29,106 bases of DNA from Desulfurobacterium atlanticum (GCF_900188395.1 NZ_FZOB01000017.1:1-29106); one strand, 5' to 3'. Positions 8,265 to 16,496 are shown, counted from the first letter of the stretch. Made by a program: numbers and translations. Notes: generated by a model from the sequence alone, not told the origin.

Positions 8265-8918
8265 TTGGAAGAGAAAAAGGAAAATAAAATTGTTGAAAAC
8301 ATAAAATCTTTTGCCGTTGCCATAGTTCTTGCTTTAATCATAAGGACTTTTATTGTTCAGTCTTTTCATATCCCTTCAGGTTCCATGGAACCGACCCTTC
8401 AAATAGGAGACTTTATTCTGGTTGATAAGGTGACATACCGGTTTAGAAGTCCTGAGCGGGGAGATGTTGTTGTTTTTAAGTATCCTCTTAATGAGGATGT
8501 TTATTATATAAAGCGGATTATAGGTGTTCCTGGAGATAAAATTCAGGTTATTGGTGGGAAACTTTACATAAACGGTAAACCTGTCAGATATGAAGAGGAT
8601 GGCACTTATTCTTATGTTGAGAATGGCCAAAGATTTACAGGGAAGCTTTTTTATGAGTTTCTTCCCAAAAAAACAGGGGGAGTTAAAAAACACTTTATTT
8701 TAAAAACAGGAGACGCCGGGGATAATACTACCGTTTTTACGGTCCCACCGGGAGAGTATTTTGTTATGGGGGATAACAGAAACAACAGCTATGATAGTAG
8801 GTTCTGGGGGTTTGTTAAGAGAGATAAAATAACAGGTATGGCAAGGATAATTTTCTTTTCCTGGGACTCAAACCGTTTTCTACCAAGGATTAGCAGGATA
8901 GGGAAAATAATTCAGTAG
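8265..8918 (+). CDS. lepB: Signal peptidase I
   Basis: A 217-residue membrane-anchored serine protease that removes Sec/Tat signal peptides on the outer face of the inner membrane. One N-terminal membrane helix (~13-32) is followed by the S26 family boxes: box B IPSGSMEPTLQIGD with nucleophile S40, box C RGDVVVFKYP, box D YYIKRIIGVPGDKI with general-base K83, and box E MGDNRNNSYDSRFWG. The start is TTG at 8265, chosen because GAGGTG ends 4 nt before it and the next residues match the short cytoplasmic tail seen in thermophile homologues. It probably shares the lepA transcript. Confidence 0.95.
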   Translation: MEEKKENKIVENIKSFAVAIVLALIIRTFIVQSFHIPSGSMEPTLQIGDFILVDKVTYRFRSPERGDVVVFKYPLNEDVYYIKRIIGVPGDKIQVIGGKLYINGKPVRYEEDGTYSYVENGQRFTGKLFYEFLPKKTGGVKKHFILKTGDAGDNTTVFTVPPGEYFVMGDNRNNSYDSRFWGFVKRDKITGMARIIFFSWDSNRFLPRISRIGKIIQ

Positions 8919-8928
8919 ATATTTTCCC
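8901..8928 (+). terminator. Hairpin over the lepB stop codon, possible weak terminator
   Basis: GGGAAAATA (8901-8909) pairs with TATTTTCCC (8920-8928) across a 10-nt loop that contains the TAG stop of lepB. The downstream sequence (ttccttgcg) has no proper T-run, so intrinsic termination would be poor. It may instead mark the end of the transcript or stabilise its 3' end. Confidence 0.35.
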
Positions 8929-8932
8929 TTCC

Positions 8933-8959
8933 TTGCGAGATTATGGTGTCGGATATAAA
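8933..8959 (+). promoter_or_regulatory. Candidate promoter for the metE-nrdG-nrdD operon
   Basis: TTGCGA (8933-8938) and TATAAA (8954-8959) are separated by 15 nt in the 100-bp gap before metE. Both elements are imperfect and the spacing is short. No riboswitch fits in this gap. Confidence 0.3.
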
Positions 8960-9008
8960 ATTCAATCTGCCAGAGGATACTCCATTTAAAAAAACCGAAT
9001 TTAGTTAG
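8943..9008 (+). CDS. Possible 21-codon upstream ORF before metE
   Basis: An ATG at 8943 opens a 21-residue frame beginning MVSDIKFNLPEDTPFKK and ending in TAG at 9006-9008. Its stop lies two bases before the AGGAGGAG ribosome binding site of metE. It contains no Met run, so a classical methionine-attenuation leader is not indicated. The upstream ribosome binding site is poor (gcgaga). It could be a leader peptide, a decayed N-terminus or chance. If the nearby TATAAA is the true -10, the start codon would be upstream of the transcription start and this frame would not be translated from that promoter. Confidence 0.2.
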   Translation: MVSDIKFNLPEDTPFKKTEFS

Positions 9009-9018
9009 GAGGAGAAGC

Positions 9019-11181
9019 ATGGTAAAAACTTACGCTTACGGCTTTCCGAGGCTTGGAAAGCAGAGAGAGTTTAAAACGCTTATTGAAAGTTACTGGTCAG
9101 GGAAGCTGACAGAGGAAGAGCTTAAAGAGGGAATTAAAAATCTTAACGAAAAAAGGGAAAAAACCTATAGATCTTATGTTGATGCATTTCCTCAAGGGGA
9201 GATGACACTTTACGATAATCTTTTTGATACAGCTCTTATTTTTGGGATTTATAAAGCCGATACTCTTGATGAGTATTTTTCTCTCTGCCGCGGTAAAAAT
9301 GCCCTTGAGATGACAAAATGGTTTAATACCAATTATCACTACCTTGTCCCGGATTTTGAAGGGAAAGAAAAAGAATTTTCCATTTCGTGGAACAAGCATG
9401 AGGAAATAAAAGAGAGCGCTTATCTTATTGGTCCTTTTACTCTTCTTAAACTTTCAAAGAATCTTCCAGAAGGGAAGTTTGCTGCCCTTTTAAAATCTCT
9501 TGCCTGTAAATATGCAGAATACTTTAAGCTTAACGGTTTTAAATCTGTTCATCTTGACGAGCCTGCTTTTGTTATGGAACTTTCTGATAAAGAGATAGAA
9601 GCTATAAAAGATGCTTACTCTGTTTTTGAAGATATTGATACGAAAATAAACGTGTTTACCTATTATGATAGTGTTGATAATCTTCAGTTTGTTTTTGACC
9701 TTCCTGTTGCAGGGGTGGGAATTGACCTTGTTCATGATAGAGGAGAAAACCTTTCACAGCTTGACTCTGTTGATCCTAAAGGTAAAACCCTTTTCGCAGG
9801 TGTTATTGATGGTAGAAATGTGTGGAGAGCAGACCTTTTTGAAAAAGCTGAAATTGTTAAAAAGCTTTCTGAAAAATTTGAAGTTGTAGTGACAAACGCC
9901 GCTCCTCTTTTCCATCTTCCTGTAAATTTAAAAGGAGCTACTCTTCCTGAAGAGCTTGTTGCAAAGGTGGCATTTGCAGAGGAGAAACTTAAAGAACTTA
10001 AACTTATTTCAGATGTTTTAGAAGGTGATGATGCCAAAGCAAAAGAGTGGGTTGAAGGTATAAGTAAAGCTTTTGGTGTGAGGGAGAATGTAAGGGAGAG
10101 AGTTAGAAATCTTACGGATGAGGACTTTAATAAAGCTGTTCCTTATGCTGAAAGAATAAAACTTCAGCAGGAGATTCTCAAACTGCCTCTTTTCCCTACA
10201 ACTACAATAGGAAGTTTTCCTCAGACTCAGGAGGTTAGAAGAGTTAGGCTCCTTAACAGAAAAGGACAGCTTGCAGATGAAGATTACAAAACATTTATAA
10301 AAGGTGAAATAGCCAAGGCTATAAAGATTCAGGAAGAACTTGGTGTTGATGTTTTTGTTCACGGTGAGTTTGAAAGAAGTGATATGGTTGAGTTTTTTGC
10401 CGAGAAGCTTGAAGGAATTGCTACTACAGGTAACGGTTGGGTAATCTCTTACGGGACAAGATCTTACAGGCCACCGATCATATTCGGGGATGTTGAGAGA
10501 ATAGAGCCCATGACTGTTGAAGAGATAGCTTTTGCTCAAAGTCTTACTGATAAACCTGTGAAAGGTATGTTAACAGGCCCTGTAACGATTATAGCGTGGA
10601 GTTACTGCAGGGAGGATATTCCTGTTTCCGAAGTTGCGTATCAAATAGGACTTGCTTTAAGAGATGAGATTGCAGACTATGAGAAGGCAGGTATTAAAAT
10701 TGTTCAGATAGACGAAGCTGCCTTTAGAGAAAAAGCTCCTATCAAGAAAAGAAACTGGGATGAGTATTTTGATTGGGCTGTTAAATCCTTCAGGGTTTGT
10801 CATGCAAAGTCAAAACCTGAAACTCAGATTCATTCTCACATGTGTTATTCAGAATTTGGAGAGATAATTGAGTATATTCTTGCAATGGATTTTGATGTTA
10901 TCTCCATTGAAGCTTCCCGTTCAAAAGGTGACATAATTGAAGCTTTTGAAAAGGTTAACTTTGACAGACAGATAGGTCTTGGTGTGTGGGATATCCACTC
11001 TCCTTATGTTCCTTCTGTTGATGAGATGAAGGAAATTGTTGAGAGAGCACTGAAAGTTATTCCAAAAGAGAACTTCTGGGTTAATCCGGACTGTGGTCTT
11101 AAAACTCGTCGCTGGGAAGAGTGTATCCCTGCAATAAGAAACATTGTTAAACTTGCCAATACTCTTAGAGAGGAGGCGTAA
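9019..11181 (+). CDS. metE: Cobalamin-independent methionine synthase
   Basis: A 720-residue enzyme that transfers the methyl group of 5-methyltetrahydropteroyl-triglutamate to homocysteine, the last step of methionine synthesis, in the cytosol. The double-barrel layout is complete: an N-terminal half beginning TYAYGFPRLGKQREFK, and a C-terminal catalytic half starting at LPLFPTTTIGSFPQT. The zinc/homocysteine ligands are H607 and C609 (HSHMCYSE), E631 (ISIEAS) and C692 (NPDCGLK). Their spacing is identical to H641, C643, E665 and C726 of E. coli MetE. Strong ribosome binding site (AGGAGGAG). The TAA stop overlaps the next start as TAATG, so metE is the first gene of an operon with the class III ribonucleotide reductase. 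Confidence 0.97.
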   Translation: MVKTYAYGFPRLGKQREFKTLIESYWSGKLTEEELKEGIKNLNEKREKTYRSYVDAFPQGEMTLYDNLFDTALIFGIYKADTLDEYFSLCRGKNALEMTKWFNTNYHYLVPDFEGKEKEFSISWNKHEEIKESAYLIGPFTLLKLSKNLPEGKFAALLKSLACKYAEYFKLNGFKSVHLDEPAFVMELSDKEIEAIKDAYSVFEDIDTKINVFTYYDSVDNLQFVFDLPVAGVGIDLVHDRGENLSQLDSVDPKGKTLFAGVIDGRNVWRADLFEKAEIVKKLSEKFEVVVTNAAPLFHLPVNLKGATLPEELVAKVAFAEEKLKELKLISDVLEGDDAKAKEWVEGISKAFGVRENVRERVRNLTDEDFNKAVPYAERIKLQQEILKLPLFPTTTIGSFPQTQEVRRVRLLNRKGQLADEDYKTFIKGEIAKAIKIQEELGVDVFVHGEFERSDMVEFFAEKLEGIATTGNGWVISYGTRSYRPPIIFGDVERIEPMTVEEIAFAQSLTDKPVKGMLTGPVTIIAWSYCREDIPVSEVAYQIGLALRDEIADYEKAGIKIVQIDEAAFREKAPIKKRNWDEYFDWAVKSFRVCHAKSKPETQIHSHMCYSEFGEIIEYILAMDFDVISIEASRSKGDIIEAFEKVNFDRQIGLGVWDIHSPYVPSVDEMKEIVERALKVIPKENFWVNPDCGLKTRRWEECIPAIRNIVKLANTLREEA

Positions 11182-11855
11182 TGCCCCTCTCCCCTTTTCT
11201 TGATGTTGACACTCCGATTACTTTTAAAGATCAACCTGGTGTTCAGTCAGCAGTTCTATACACGCACATACCCCTATGCAACCTTGAATGCTTTCAGTGC
11301 CATAATAAAGCCGGATTTGACCCATCTACTCAATTTGCTTCTTATGAAAAACTATTAGATAAACTTAATAAATTAAAACTTCTTGGTGTTGAATTGATAA
11401 TTGTATCTGGAGGAGAACCTCTACTTGAAAAAAGACTCAAGGAAGGTTTAAAATTTATCAAACAGTTAGGATTTTCTGTTAGAGTAGATACAAACGGCAC
11501 ATTGCCTGAAACAATAGAGCAGTTAATCAGGGAAAAAGTGGTGGATGGTTTTGCTTTGGATGTTAAAATTCCCATAAAATCTGTCTATTTTGATGACGAA
11601 ATTGAACGTTTTAATGAGATTTTATACTCAAAAAAAGAAAAAAACGAAAAGAAAATTAAGCTTTATGTTCAGAAAATAAAAAAATCTATAGAAAAAATTA
11701 AGAAACTTGCTATTGCAAATGATTTTCAATATACTATATTAAGAACAGTGAAATATCCTCTTCTAAAAGAGGAGGATATAGAAGAGATAAAGAGATTTGT
11801 GAGAGAAACGGGAATACCGTTTCAACTTAATCCTTTCTACCCTGTGGAGGCGTGA
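11181..11855 (+). CDS. nrdG: Anaerobic ribonucleotide reductase activating protein (radical SAM)
   Basis: A 224-residue radical-SAM activase. Its [4Fe-4S] cluster cleaves S-adenosylmethionine to install the glycyl radical on NrdD. The cluster motif CNLECFQC gives C33, C37 and C40 (C-x3-C-x2-C), followed by HNKAGFDP. The SAM-binding region SGGEPLLE is at ~76-83, and VDTNG and ALDVKIP follow. A Lys-rich insertion lies at ~150-180. Length and motifs fit the NrdG2/PflA-type activases paired with archaeal/Thermotoga-like NrdD. Start ATG 11181 overlaps the metE stop and its own TGA overlaps the nrdD start. Pairing with the next two genes makes the assignment firm, though sequence alone would also allow a generic glycyl-radical activase. 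Confidence 0.9.
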   Translation: MPLSPFLDVDTPITFKDQPGVQSAVLYTHIPLCNLECFQCHNKAGFDPSTQFASYEKLLDKLNKLKLLGVELIIVSGGEPLLEKRLKEGLKFIKQLGFSVRVDTNGTLPETIEQLIREKVVDGFALDVKIPIKSVYFDDEIERFNEILYSKKEKNEKKIKLYVQKIKKSIEKIKKLAIANDFQYTILRTVKYPLLKEEDIEEIKRFVRETGIPFQLNPFYPVEA

Positions 11856-13399
11856 TGAACAGATATTTCAGACTGATAGACCTTTTTATCGGTAATGATG
11901 ATATAGCAAGGAATAATGCTAACTTTGTCAGAGGAATACCTACTCTTGAACATGTTGTTGTCGGTGAAGTTATGAAAGATTACCTTTTTGATGTTATTTA
12001 TGATGGCCTTCCTGTAAGGATTCATCATGAAGAAGGATGGGCTTACCATCACCAAACTTATAGGCTTTCTGCTTACTGTATAGGTTTATCTTCAAAGGAT
12101 ATAGCTTTTTACGGTTTAAGAAGTAATGCGAAGAATGAAAGAAGAGCCGCGCCTCCGAAAAGACTTGAGACCCTTTTTATGCAGTGTGCAAATCTTATAT
12201 GTCTTGTTGCACAGGAGGTTTCAGGTGCCACATCACTTAACGATATCTCTACTGTAGCAGCCGGTTATCTTTACCATATGGAGAAAACCGGGAAAAAGAG
12301 ATATACGGACTATGAGCTTGAGAACATCTGGCAGGAGTTTTTGTATAACATAAATCTTCCGTTTAGAAGCGGAAACTCACCGTTTTCAAATATAACTCTT
12401 GATTTTGCTAAGCCGAATTCAAGGCTGAGAAAGGAACCTGTTATCTATGCCGGAGAGTTGCTCTCTTACACTTACGGAGATATTCCATCTGAATATTTTG
12501 ACAGAATAAATGAAGCTTTTATAAAAGCGATGAAAAGAGGGGATGCAGATAGTAATCCGTTTACTTTCCCTCTTATAACTGTGAATGTAACGGACGATTT
12601 TGATAAAGATAACCCTGCATGGAAGATGCTTTTAAAAGAGTCTGAATATTTTGGCGGTTTCTATGTTCAAAACTATAAAACTGCTCCGTTTGAAAAAGAC
12701 TCTGTCTATAAGAAGAAAAATCCTTATATAAAACCTTTTGATGAAGGGATGATTTACTCAAACTGCTGCAGGATGCTTTTTGATATTTCTCAGGTTGAGG
12801 CGGTTACAGGTTCAAATCCTTTCCATTCAGGTTCTGGAGTTGGTGGTATAGGTGTGTATGCCATCAATATGAACAGGCTTTTGTTCCTTGCGAAAACAGA
12901 CTTTGATCTATTAACGGCGATGATAGATTATGTTATGGATGTAGGAGCAAAAGCTCTACAGAGAAAAAGGGAGTGGCTGAAAAAACACTGGAACGATTTA
13001 TTCCCTTATTTATCTTTCTATCAGAAAGATGATAAATCTCTCTTTAACATTTTCTCAGTTGTTGGTGTTCACGAGGGAATGGTTAATGCTGGCTTTGAAG
13101 GTGGATTGTTTAATGATGAGGCAAAAGATTACGCTCACCGTATAGCTCAGTATCTTTATAAAAAGCTCCATGAGTTTATGGCAAGGGATCAGGTTCTTTA
13201 TTCTCTTGAATACGCTCCTTCAGAAAATGCTGCCTGCAGGATGGCAGAAAAGGATATCTCTTTTGCAAATGCTGTGGCTGAGGTTCTTTCTGGAGAGAGA
13301 GAAAAAGAACTTTCAGTTGATCCGGAACTTAATAGATTTATAGATAGAGCTCTTGAAAAGTTTGGAGAGCGTATATTTGATATACCGGTTGGGAGGTGA
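11855..13399 (+). CDS. nrdD: Class III (anaerobic) ribonucleotide reductase, N-terminal fragment with the catalytic barrel
   Basis: A 514-residue piece holding the ten-stranded barrel of NrdD, which reduces ribonucleotides to deoxyribonucleotides without oxygen. There is no N-terminal ATP-cone. Features include Cys-75 in RLSAYCIGLSS (a candidate for the top-of-barrel cysteine), ATSLNDIST (~125-133), NLPFRSGNSPFSNITLDF, YSNCCRMLFD (Cys-304/305), and the late SLEYAPSENAACRMAEKD followed by FGERIFDIPVG just before the stop. GTG at 11852 is a possible start, but ATG 11855, overlapping the nrdG TGA and 4 nt after GGAGG, is better placed. The frame ends at TGA 13397-13399; the remainder of NrdD follows in the same frame as a separate gene. 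Alone this piece lacks the glycyl radical and cannot be active. Confidence 0.9.
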   Translation: MNRYFRLIDLFIGNDDIARNNANFVRGIPTLEHVVVGEVMKDYLFDVIYDGLPVRIHHEEGWAYHHQTYRLSAYCIGLSSKDIAFYGLRSNAKNERRAAPPKRLETLFMQCANLICLVAQEVSGATSLNDISTVAAGYLYHMEKTGKKRYTDYELENIWQEFLYNINLPFRSGNSPFSNITLDFAKPNSRLRKEPVIYAGELLSYTYGDIPSEYFDRINEAFIKAMKRGDADSNPFTFPLITVNVTDDFDKDNPAWKMLLKESEYFGGFYVQNYKTAPFEKDSVYKKKNPYIKPFDEGMIYSNCCRMLFDISQVEAVTGSNPFHSGSGVGGIGVYAINMNRLLFLAKTDFDLLTAMIDYVMDVGAKALQRKREWLKKHWNDLFPYLSFYQKDDKSLFNIFSVVGVHEGMVNAGFEGGLFNDEAKDYAHRIAQYLYKKLHEFMARDQVLYSLEYAPSENAACRMAEKDISFANAVAEVLSGEREKELSVDPELNRFIDRALEKFGERIFDIPVGR

Positions 13400-13405
13400 T
13401 TTAAG
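13391..13405 (+). promoter_or_regulatory. Exceptionally strong ribosome binding site overlapping the nrdD stop codon
   Basis: GGAGGTGAT (13392-13400) matches nine consecutive bases of the usual complement of the 16S rRNA 3' end and lies 5 nt before ATG 13406. The TGA stop of the first nrdD piece (13397-13399) is inside it. This decides that the second piece has its own start and argues for termination-reinitiation rather than a sequencing error. Confidence 0.85.
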
Positions 13406-13939
13406 ATGGAAAAGACACAAAGAATTAAACCCAAAATCTGCGTGAATGGGGACCCTTCTTCAAGAAAAGTGTTTTTAACTTCAGGATTTCAGGCTCCATT
13501 TCAGGAGAAAGATCTTTTAGCACAGATAGACGTCAATTCTCACTTTCAAAGTTATGCTACAGGCGGGAGTATTTTTCACCTTTTCACGGCTGAAGAGATG
13601 ACACCGGAAGAGCAGGAGAAGTTGATATTTAACATCATTGATAATTTTCCTATTCAGTATCTTACAAAAACTCCATTTCTTACAACGTGTAATACCTGTG
13701 GGCATAAAATGGTTGGGAGAAAAACTGCGTGTGAAAGATGCAGTTCTGAGGATGTGACATTATGGTCAAGGCCAATAGGTTACTTTAGACCTGTTATGAG
13801 GGGTAAGATTTCTAAAGATTTTAAAGAAGCAAACTATCTTTTCTGGTTAAACGGCAGGGTGGAAGATTTTGCCACAAGGAAGGAAGTTAAAAAGGAAGAT
13901 GTTGAGCATATTCTTGAGGAATTAAATTCAATGATTTAA
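13406..13939 (+). CDS. nrdD: Class III ribonucleotide reductase, C-terminal fragment with zinc site and glycyl radical loop
   Basis: A 177-residue protein forming the C-terminal part of NrdD. The order is RIKPKICVNGDPSS and KVFLTSGFQAPFQEKDLLAQ, then SYATGGSIFHL (~49-59), the zinc ribbon CNTCGHK and CERC (C95, C98, C109, C112), and the radical loop SRPIGYFRPV with G125 as the expected glycyl-radical residue. It must associate with the upstream piece to make an active enzyme; NrdG would act on G125. It lies in the same reading frame as the first piece, with only TGA-TTT-AAG between them, and no conserved NrdD sequence seems to be missing at the junction. Followed by the operon terminator. Confidence 0.9.
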   Translation: MEKTQRIKPKICVNGDPSSRKVFLTSGFQAPFQEKDLLAQIDVNSHFQSYATGGSIFHLFTAEEMTPEEQEKLIFNIIDNFPIQYLTKTPFLTTCNTCGHKMVGRKTACERCSSEDVTLWSRPIGYFRPVMRGKISKDFKEANYLFWLNGRVEDFATRKEVKKEDVEHILEELNSMI

Positions 13940-13962
13940 AGTTTTTAATAGAGACTGTGGAG

Positions 13963-13989
13963 AGAGCCCCTTAGTAAGGGGCTCTTTTT
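13963..13989 (+). terminator. Rho-independent terminator after nrdD
   Basis: AGAGCCCCTTA (13963-13973) pairs with TAAGGGGCTCT (13975-13985), giving a GC-rich stem with a short loop, followed directly by a T-run (ttttattttg). It ends the metE-nrdG-nrdD unit. Confidence 0.92.
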
Positions 13990-13992
13990 ATT

Positions 13993-14029
13993 TTGAGCAA
14001 TTGGATTTTTATCATAAAATTACTTTAAT
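13993..14029 (+). promoter_or_regulatory. Candidate trpB promoter
   Basis: Two overlapping sigma70-like pairs are visible: TTGAGC (13993-13998) with TAAAAT (14015-14020), 16-nt spacer, and TTGGAT (14001-14006) with TTTAAT (14024-14029), 17-nt spacer. Either start site would lie near or after the TTG at 14032, which supports the downstream start chosen for trpB. Confidence 0.45.
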
Positions 14030-14067
14030 TTTTGAGTTTTACGGGAAATTTTATGGAGGATTTAAAA

Positions 14068-15273
14068 GTGTATAGATATCCTGACTCTAAAGGAAAATTT
14101 GAAATATTTGGCGGGAAGTTTGTTCCTGAGACTTTAATGGCCGCTATTTCGGAACTTGAGGAGAATTATTACAGATATAGAGATGATGAAGAGTTTCAGA
14201 GAGAGTTTAATACTCTTTTAAAAGAATATGTGGGAAGACCTACACCTTTACAGTTTGCCAGGGGCCTTTCAGAGTTTATAGGTGGTGGGGTTAAGATTTA
14301 TTTAAAAAGAGAGGATTTAAACCATACCGGGGCTCACAAGATAAACAATGCGCTTGGCCAGGCTCTTCTTGCTAAAAAGATGGGGAAAAAAAGGATAATT
14401 GCTGAAACGGGAGCCGGGCAGCACGGTGTTGCTACGGCAACAGCCTGTGCTTTTATGGGTCTTGAGTGTGTCGTTTACATGGGGGAAGAGGATGTTCACC
14501 GTCAGGCTTTAAACGTTTTCCGTATGGAGCTTTTAGGTGCTAAAGTTGCAGTTGTAAAAACTGGTAGCAAAACTTTAAAAGATGCTGTTAATGAAGCTTT
14601 AAGGGATTGGGTTACAAATGTTGAAACAACTCACTATATTATAGGTTCTGTTGTAGGTCCTCATCCCTATCCTGAAATGGTTAGAGATTTTCAGGCAGTT
14701 ATCGGGAAAGAAACAAAGGAGCAAATTCTTGAAAAAGAAGGAAGACTGCCGGATATGATTGTTGCATGTGTTGGTGGTGGCAGTAATGCTATGGGAATTT
14801 TCTATCCGTTTGTTGAGGATAAAGATGTTGAACTTATTGGAGTAGAGGCTGCTGGCTTTGGCCTTGAAATGGGAAAGCATGCTGCAAGTATCTGTAAAGG
14901 CTCTGTGGGTGTTCTTCATGGGGCTAAATCTTACCTTCTTCAAAATGAGGATGGTCAGATTTTGCCCACCCATTCTGTATCTGCAGGTCTTGATTATCCC
15001 GGTGTTGGTCCTGAACATGCTCTTTTACATTATATTGGACGGGCAAAGTATGATGCTGTTACAGATGAAGAGGCTATTAGAGCTTTTCAGGTGCTTTCAA
15101 AAACAGAAGGGATTATTCCTGCTCTTGAAAGTTCTCATGCTGTTGCCTGGCTTCTTAGAAATAAGGAATTAATAAAAGGAAAAGTTGTAGTTTTAAATCT
15201 TTCTGGTAGAGGAGATAAAGACGTTAATCAGATAAGGGATATTCTTGCTGAGAGGGAAGATTTAAAGATATGA
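14068..15273 (+). CDS. trpB: Tryptophan synthase beta subunit (TrpB1 type)
   Basis: A 401-residue PLP enzyme that joins indole and serine to make tryptophan, normally as an alpha2beta2 complex with TrpA. Motifs are [14 protein letters not shown] near the N-terminus, the TPLQFA segment, the PLP lysine in [32 protein letters not shown], the phosphate-binding GGGSNAMG and the C-terminal NLSGRGDKD. The frame opens at TTG 14032 and has ATG at 14053, but GGAGGA (14055-14060) lies 7 nt before GTG 14068, and a protein starting there ([16 protein letters not shown]) matches the usual TrpB N-terminus. No other trp gene is in the window, so trpA must lie elsewhere. The stop overlaps the next start as ATGA. 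Confidence 0.95.
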   Translation: MYRYPDSKGKFEIFGGKFVPETLMAAISELEENYYRYRDDEEFQREFNTLLKEYVGRPTPLQFARGLSEFIGGGVKIYLKREDLNHTGAHKINNALGQALLAKKMGKKRIIAETGAGQHGVATATACAFMGLECVVYMGEEDVHRQALNVFRMELLGAKVAVVKTGSKTLKDAVNEALRDWVTNVETTHYIIGSVVGPHPYPEMVRDFQAVIGKETKEQILEKEGRLPDMIVACVGGGSNAMGIFYPFVEDKDVELIGVEAAGFGLEMGKHAASICKGSVGVLHGAKSYLLQNEDGQILPTHSVSAGLDYPGVGPEHALLHYIGRAKYDAVTDEEAIRAFQVLSKTEGIIPALESSHAVAWLLRNKELIKGKVVVLNLSGRGDKDVNQIRDILAEREDLKI

Positions 15274-16496
15274 GAAACTCTAAAGTATTAGAAAGGTTAG
15301 AGTTTTTAAAGGTATTAAAAGATTGTAAAAGGAAGAAATGTGCCCTTTTCGTTGTGGATATAGATGATTTTAAGCTTGTTAATTTTTCATACGGTTACAG
15401 TATGGGAGATAGAGTTATAGCTGCTGTTGAAAAGAAATTGGTTGATGTAGTTGAAAAATATTTTTCAGAATGTGTTTTTGGTAGAGTAGGTTCAAATAGC
15501 TTTGCTGTATTGATGAAAGTTGTAGATAAAGAGCTTTCTTATAGAAGAATTGAAGAGATTTATACTAAGTACCTTGAAAGATTAAATTTCAAGATAGGAA
15601 GTGATTTTTTTTCTCTTACAACAAGTGCCGGAGTAGCTTTCTCCTTAGGTGTTGATGATGTGGGTAATCTTTTTAAAAAGGCAGAAGAAGCCCTTTATAA
15701 TGCAAAGAAAAGGGGAAAAAACTGTATAGTTTTTTCCACTAATAGTAGTTCTACCAGATTTGAAGAGATTCAGGAAATTAGAAAACGGCTTGTTGAAGCT
15801 ATAGAAAAGCGAAGTGTTGAGCCGTATTTTCAGCCTATCCTAAGTCTTAGGACTGGGAAGATATATGGATATGAAGTTCTTGCCAGGATTTTCTCAGAAG
15901 GAAAAGTTTTGAGAGGGGATTACGTTATAGATATTGCAAACACTTTTAATCTTATTCCTGAGATAGACAGAATTGTTTTTGAGAAAGCATCAAAGTATCT
16001 TGATAAGGGATATAAGCTCTTTTTTAACCTTTCAATGAAATACTTTTTTAAAGAACTTAACAATATCTGGAGAATGGTTAAAGACAGAGGATTAAACTCT
16101 TCAAATATAGTTATTGAGATAACGGAATCTCAGAAAGTTATGGAAATGAATGTAGCCAAAAGCATATTTCAAATTTTCAGGGATATGGATGCAAAAATAG
16201 CTATTGATGATTTTGGTTCTGGCTACTCCTCTTTCAGTTATCTTAAAAGATTTCCAGCAGACATTTTAAAGATAGATGGGGAATTTGTTAAGGGTGCTAA
16301 AAGAGATAAAAGGGATTTAACCATAATGAAATCTATAGTTGAAGTGGCAAGACCTTTTAGATTAAGAGTTCTTGCTGAATTTATAGAGGATGAGGAAGAT
16401 TATAGACTTATGAAAGAGATAGGGGTTTCACTTGGTCAGGGCTGGTTTATAGGAAAACCAAAACCTGAACCTTATGATGTGAGAATAGATATTTAG
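15270..16496 (+). CDS. Degenerate GGDEF-EAL protein, probable cyclic-di-GMP phosphodiesterase
   Basis: A 408-residue two-domain protein without membrane segments or an N-terminal sensor domain. The GGDEF-like half (~1-155) keeps the fold ([28 protein letters not shown]), but its signature is GSNSF (74-78) instead of GG(D/E)EF, so cyclase activity is unlikely. The EAL half (~165-408) keeps the catalytic set: E202 in YEVLAR, N253, E283 (IEITES), D313 and D314 ([10 protein letters not shown]), K334 (LKIDGEF), E370 and Q390 (GQGWFIGKP). Cleavage of c-di-GMP is therefore expected, with the degenerate GGDEF perhaps acting as a GTP sensor. The start overlaps the trpB stop by 4 nt, so it should be co-translated with trpB, an unusual partner. 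Confidence 0.88.
   Translation: MRNSKVLERLEFLKVLKDCKRKKCALFVVDIDDFKLVNFSYGYSMGDRVIAAVEKKLVDVVEKYFSECVFGRVGSNSFAVLMKVVDKELSYRRIEEIYTKYLERLNFKIGSDFFSLTTSAGVAFSLGVDDVGNLFKKAEEALYNAKKRGKNCIVFSTNSSSTRFEEIQEIRKRLVEAIEKRSVEPYFQPILSLRTGKIYGYEVLARIFSEGKVLRGDYVIDIANTFNLIPEIDRIVFEKASKYLDKGYKLFFNLSMKYFFKELNNIWRMVKDRGLNSSNIVIEITESQKVMEMNVAKSIFQIFRDMDAKIAIDDFGSGYSSFSYLKRFPADILKIDGEFVKGAKRDKRDLTIMKSIVEVARPFRLRVLAEFIEDEEDYRLMKEIGVSLGQGWFIGKPKPEPYDVRIDI

Noticed and set aside
8919-9018. Riboswitch (SAM or cobalamin) before metE
   Set aside because: The gap is only 100 bp and shows no multi-stem aptamer or terminator/antiterminator pair.
10018-10539. 173-codon minus-strand frame inside metE
   Set aside because: It is the shadow of a well-conserved gene and has low-complexity composition with no recognisable domain. 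The other long antisense frames across nrdD, trpB, folC, purH and fusA were set aside for the same reason.
13397-13399. In-frame TGA in nrdD as a selenocysteine codon
   Set aside because: The bases just downstream show no SECIS-like hairpin, the residue would lie in a linker with no known catalytic role, and a full ribosome binding site plus ATG offers a simpler explanation.
14317-15172. Frames on both strands inside trpB, including a 104-codon plus-strand frame
   Set aside because: They lie within a fully conserved trpB frame, have hydrophobic or low-complexity translations and lack ribosome binding sites.
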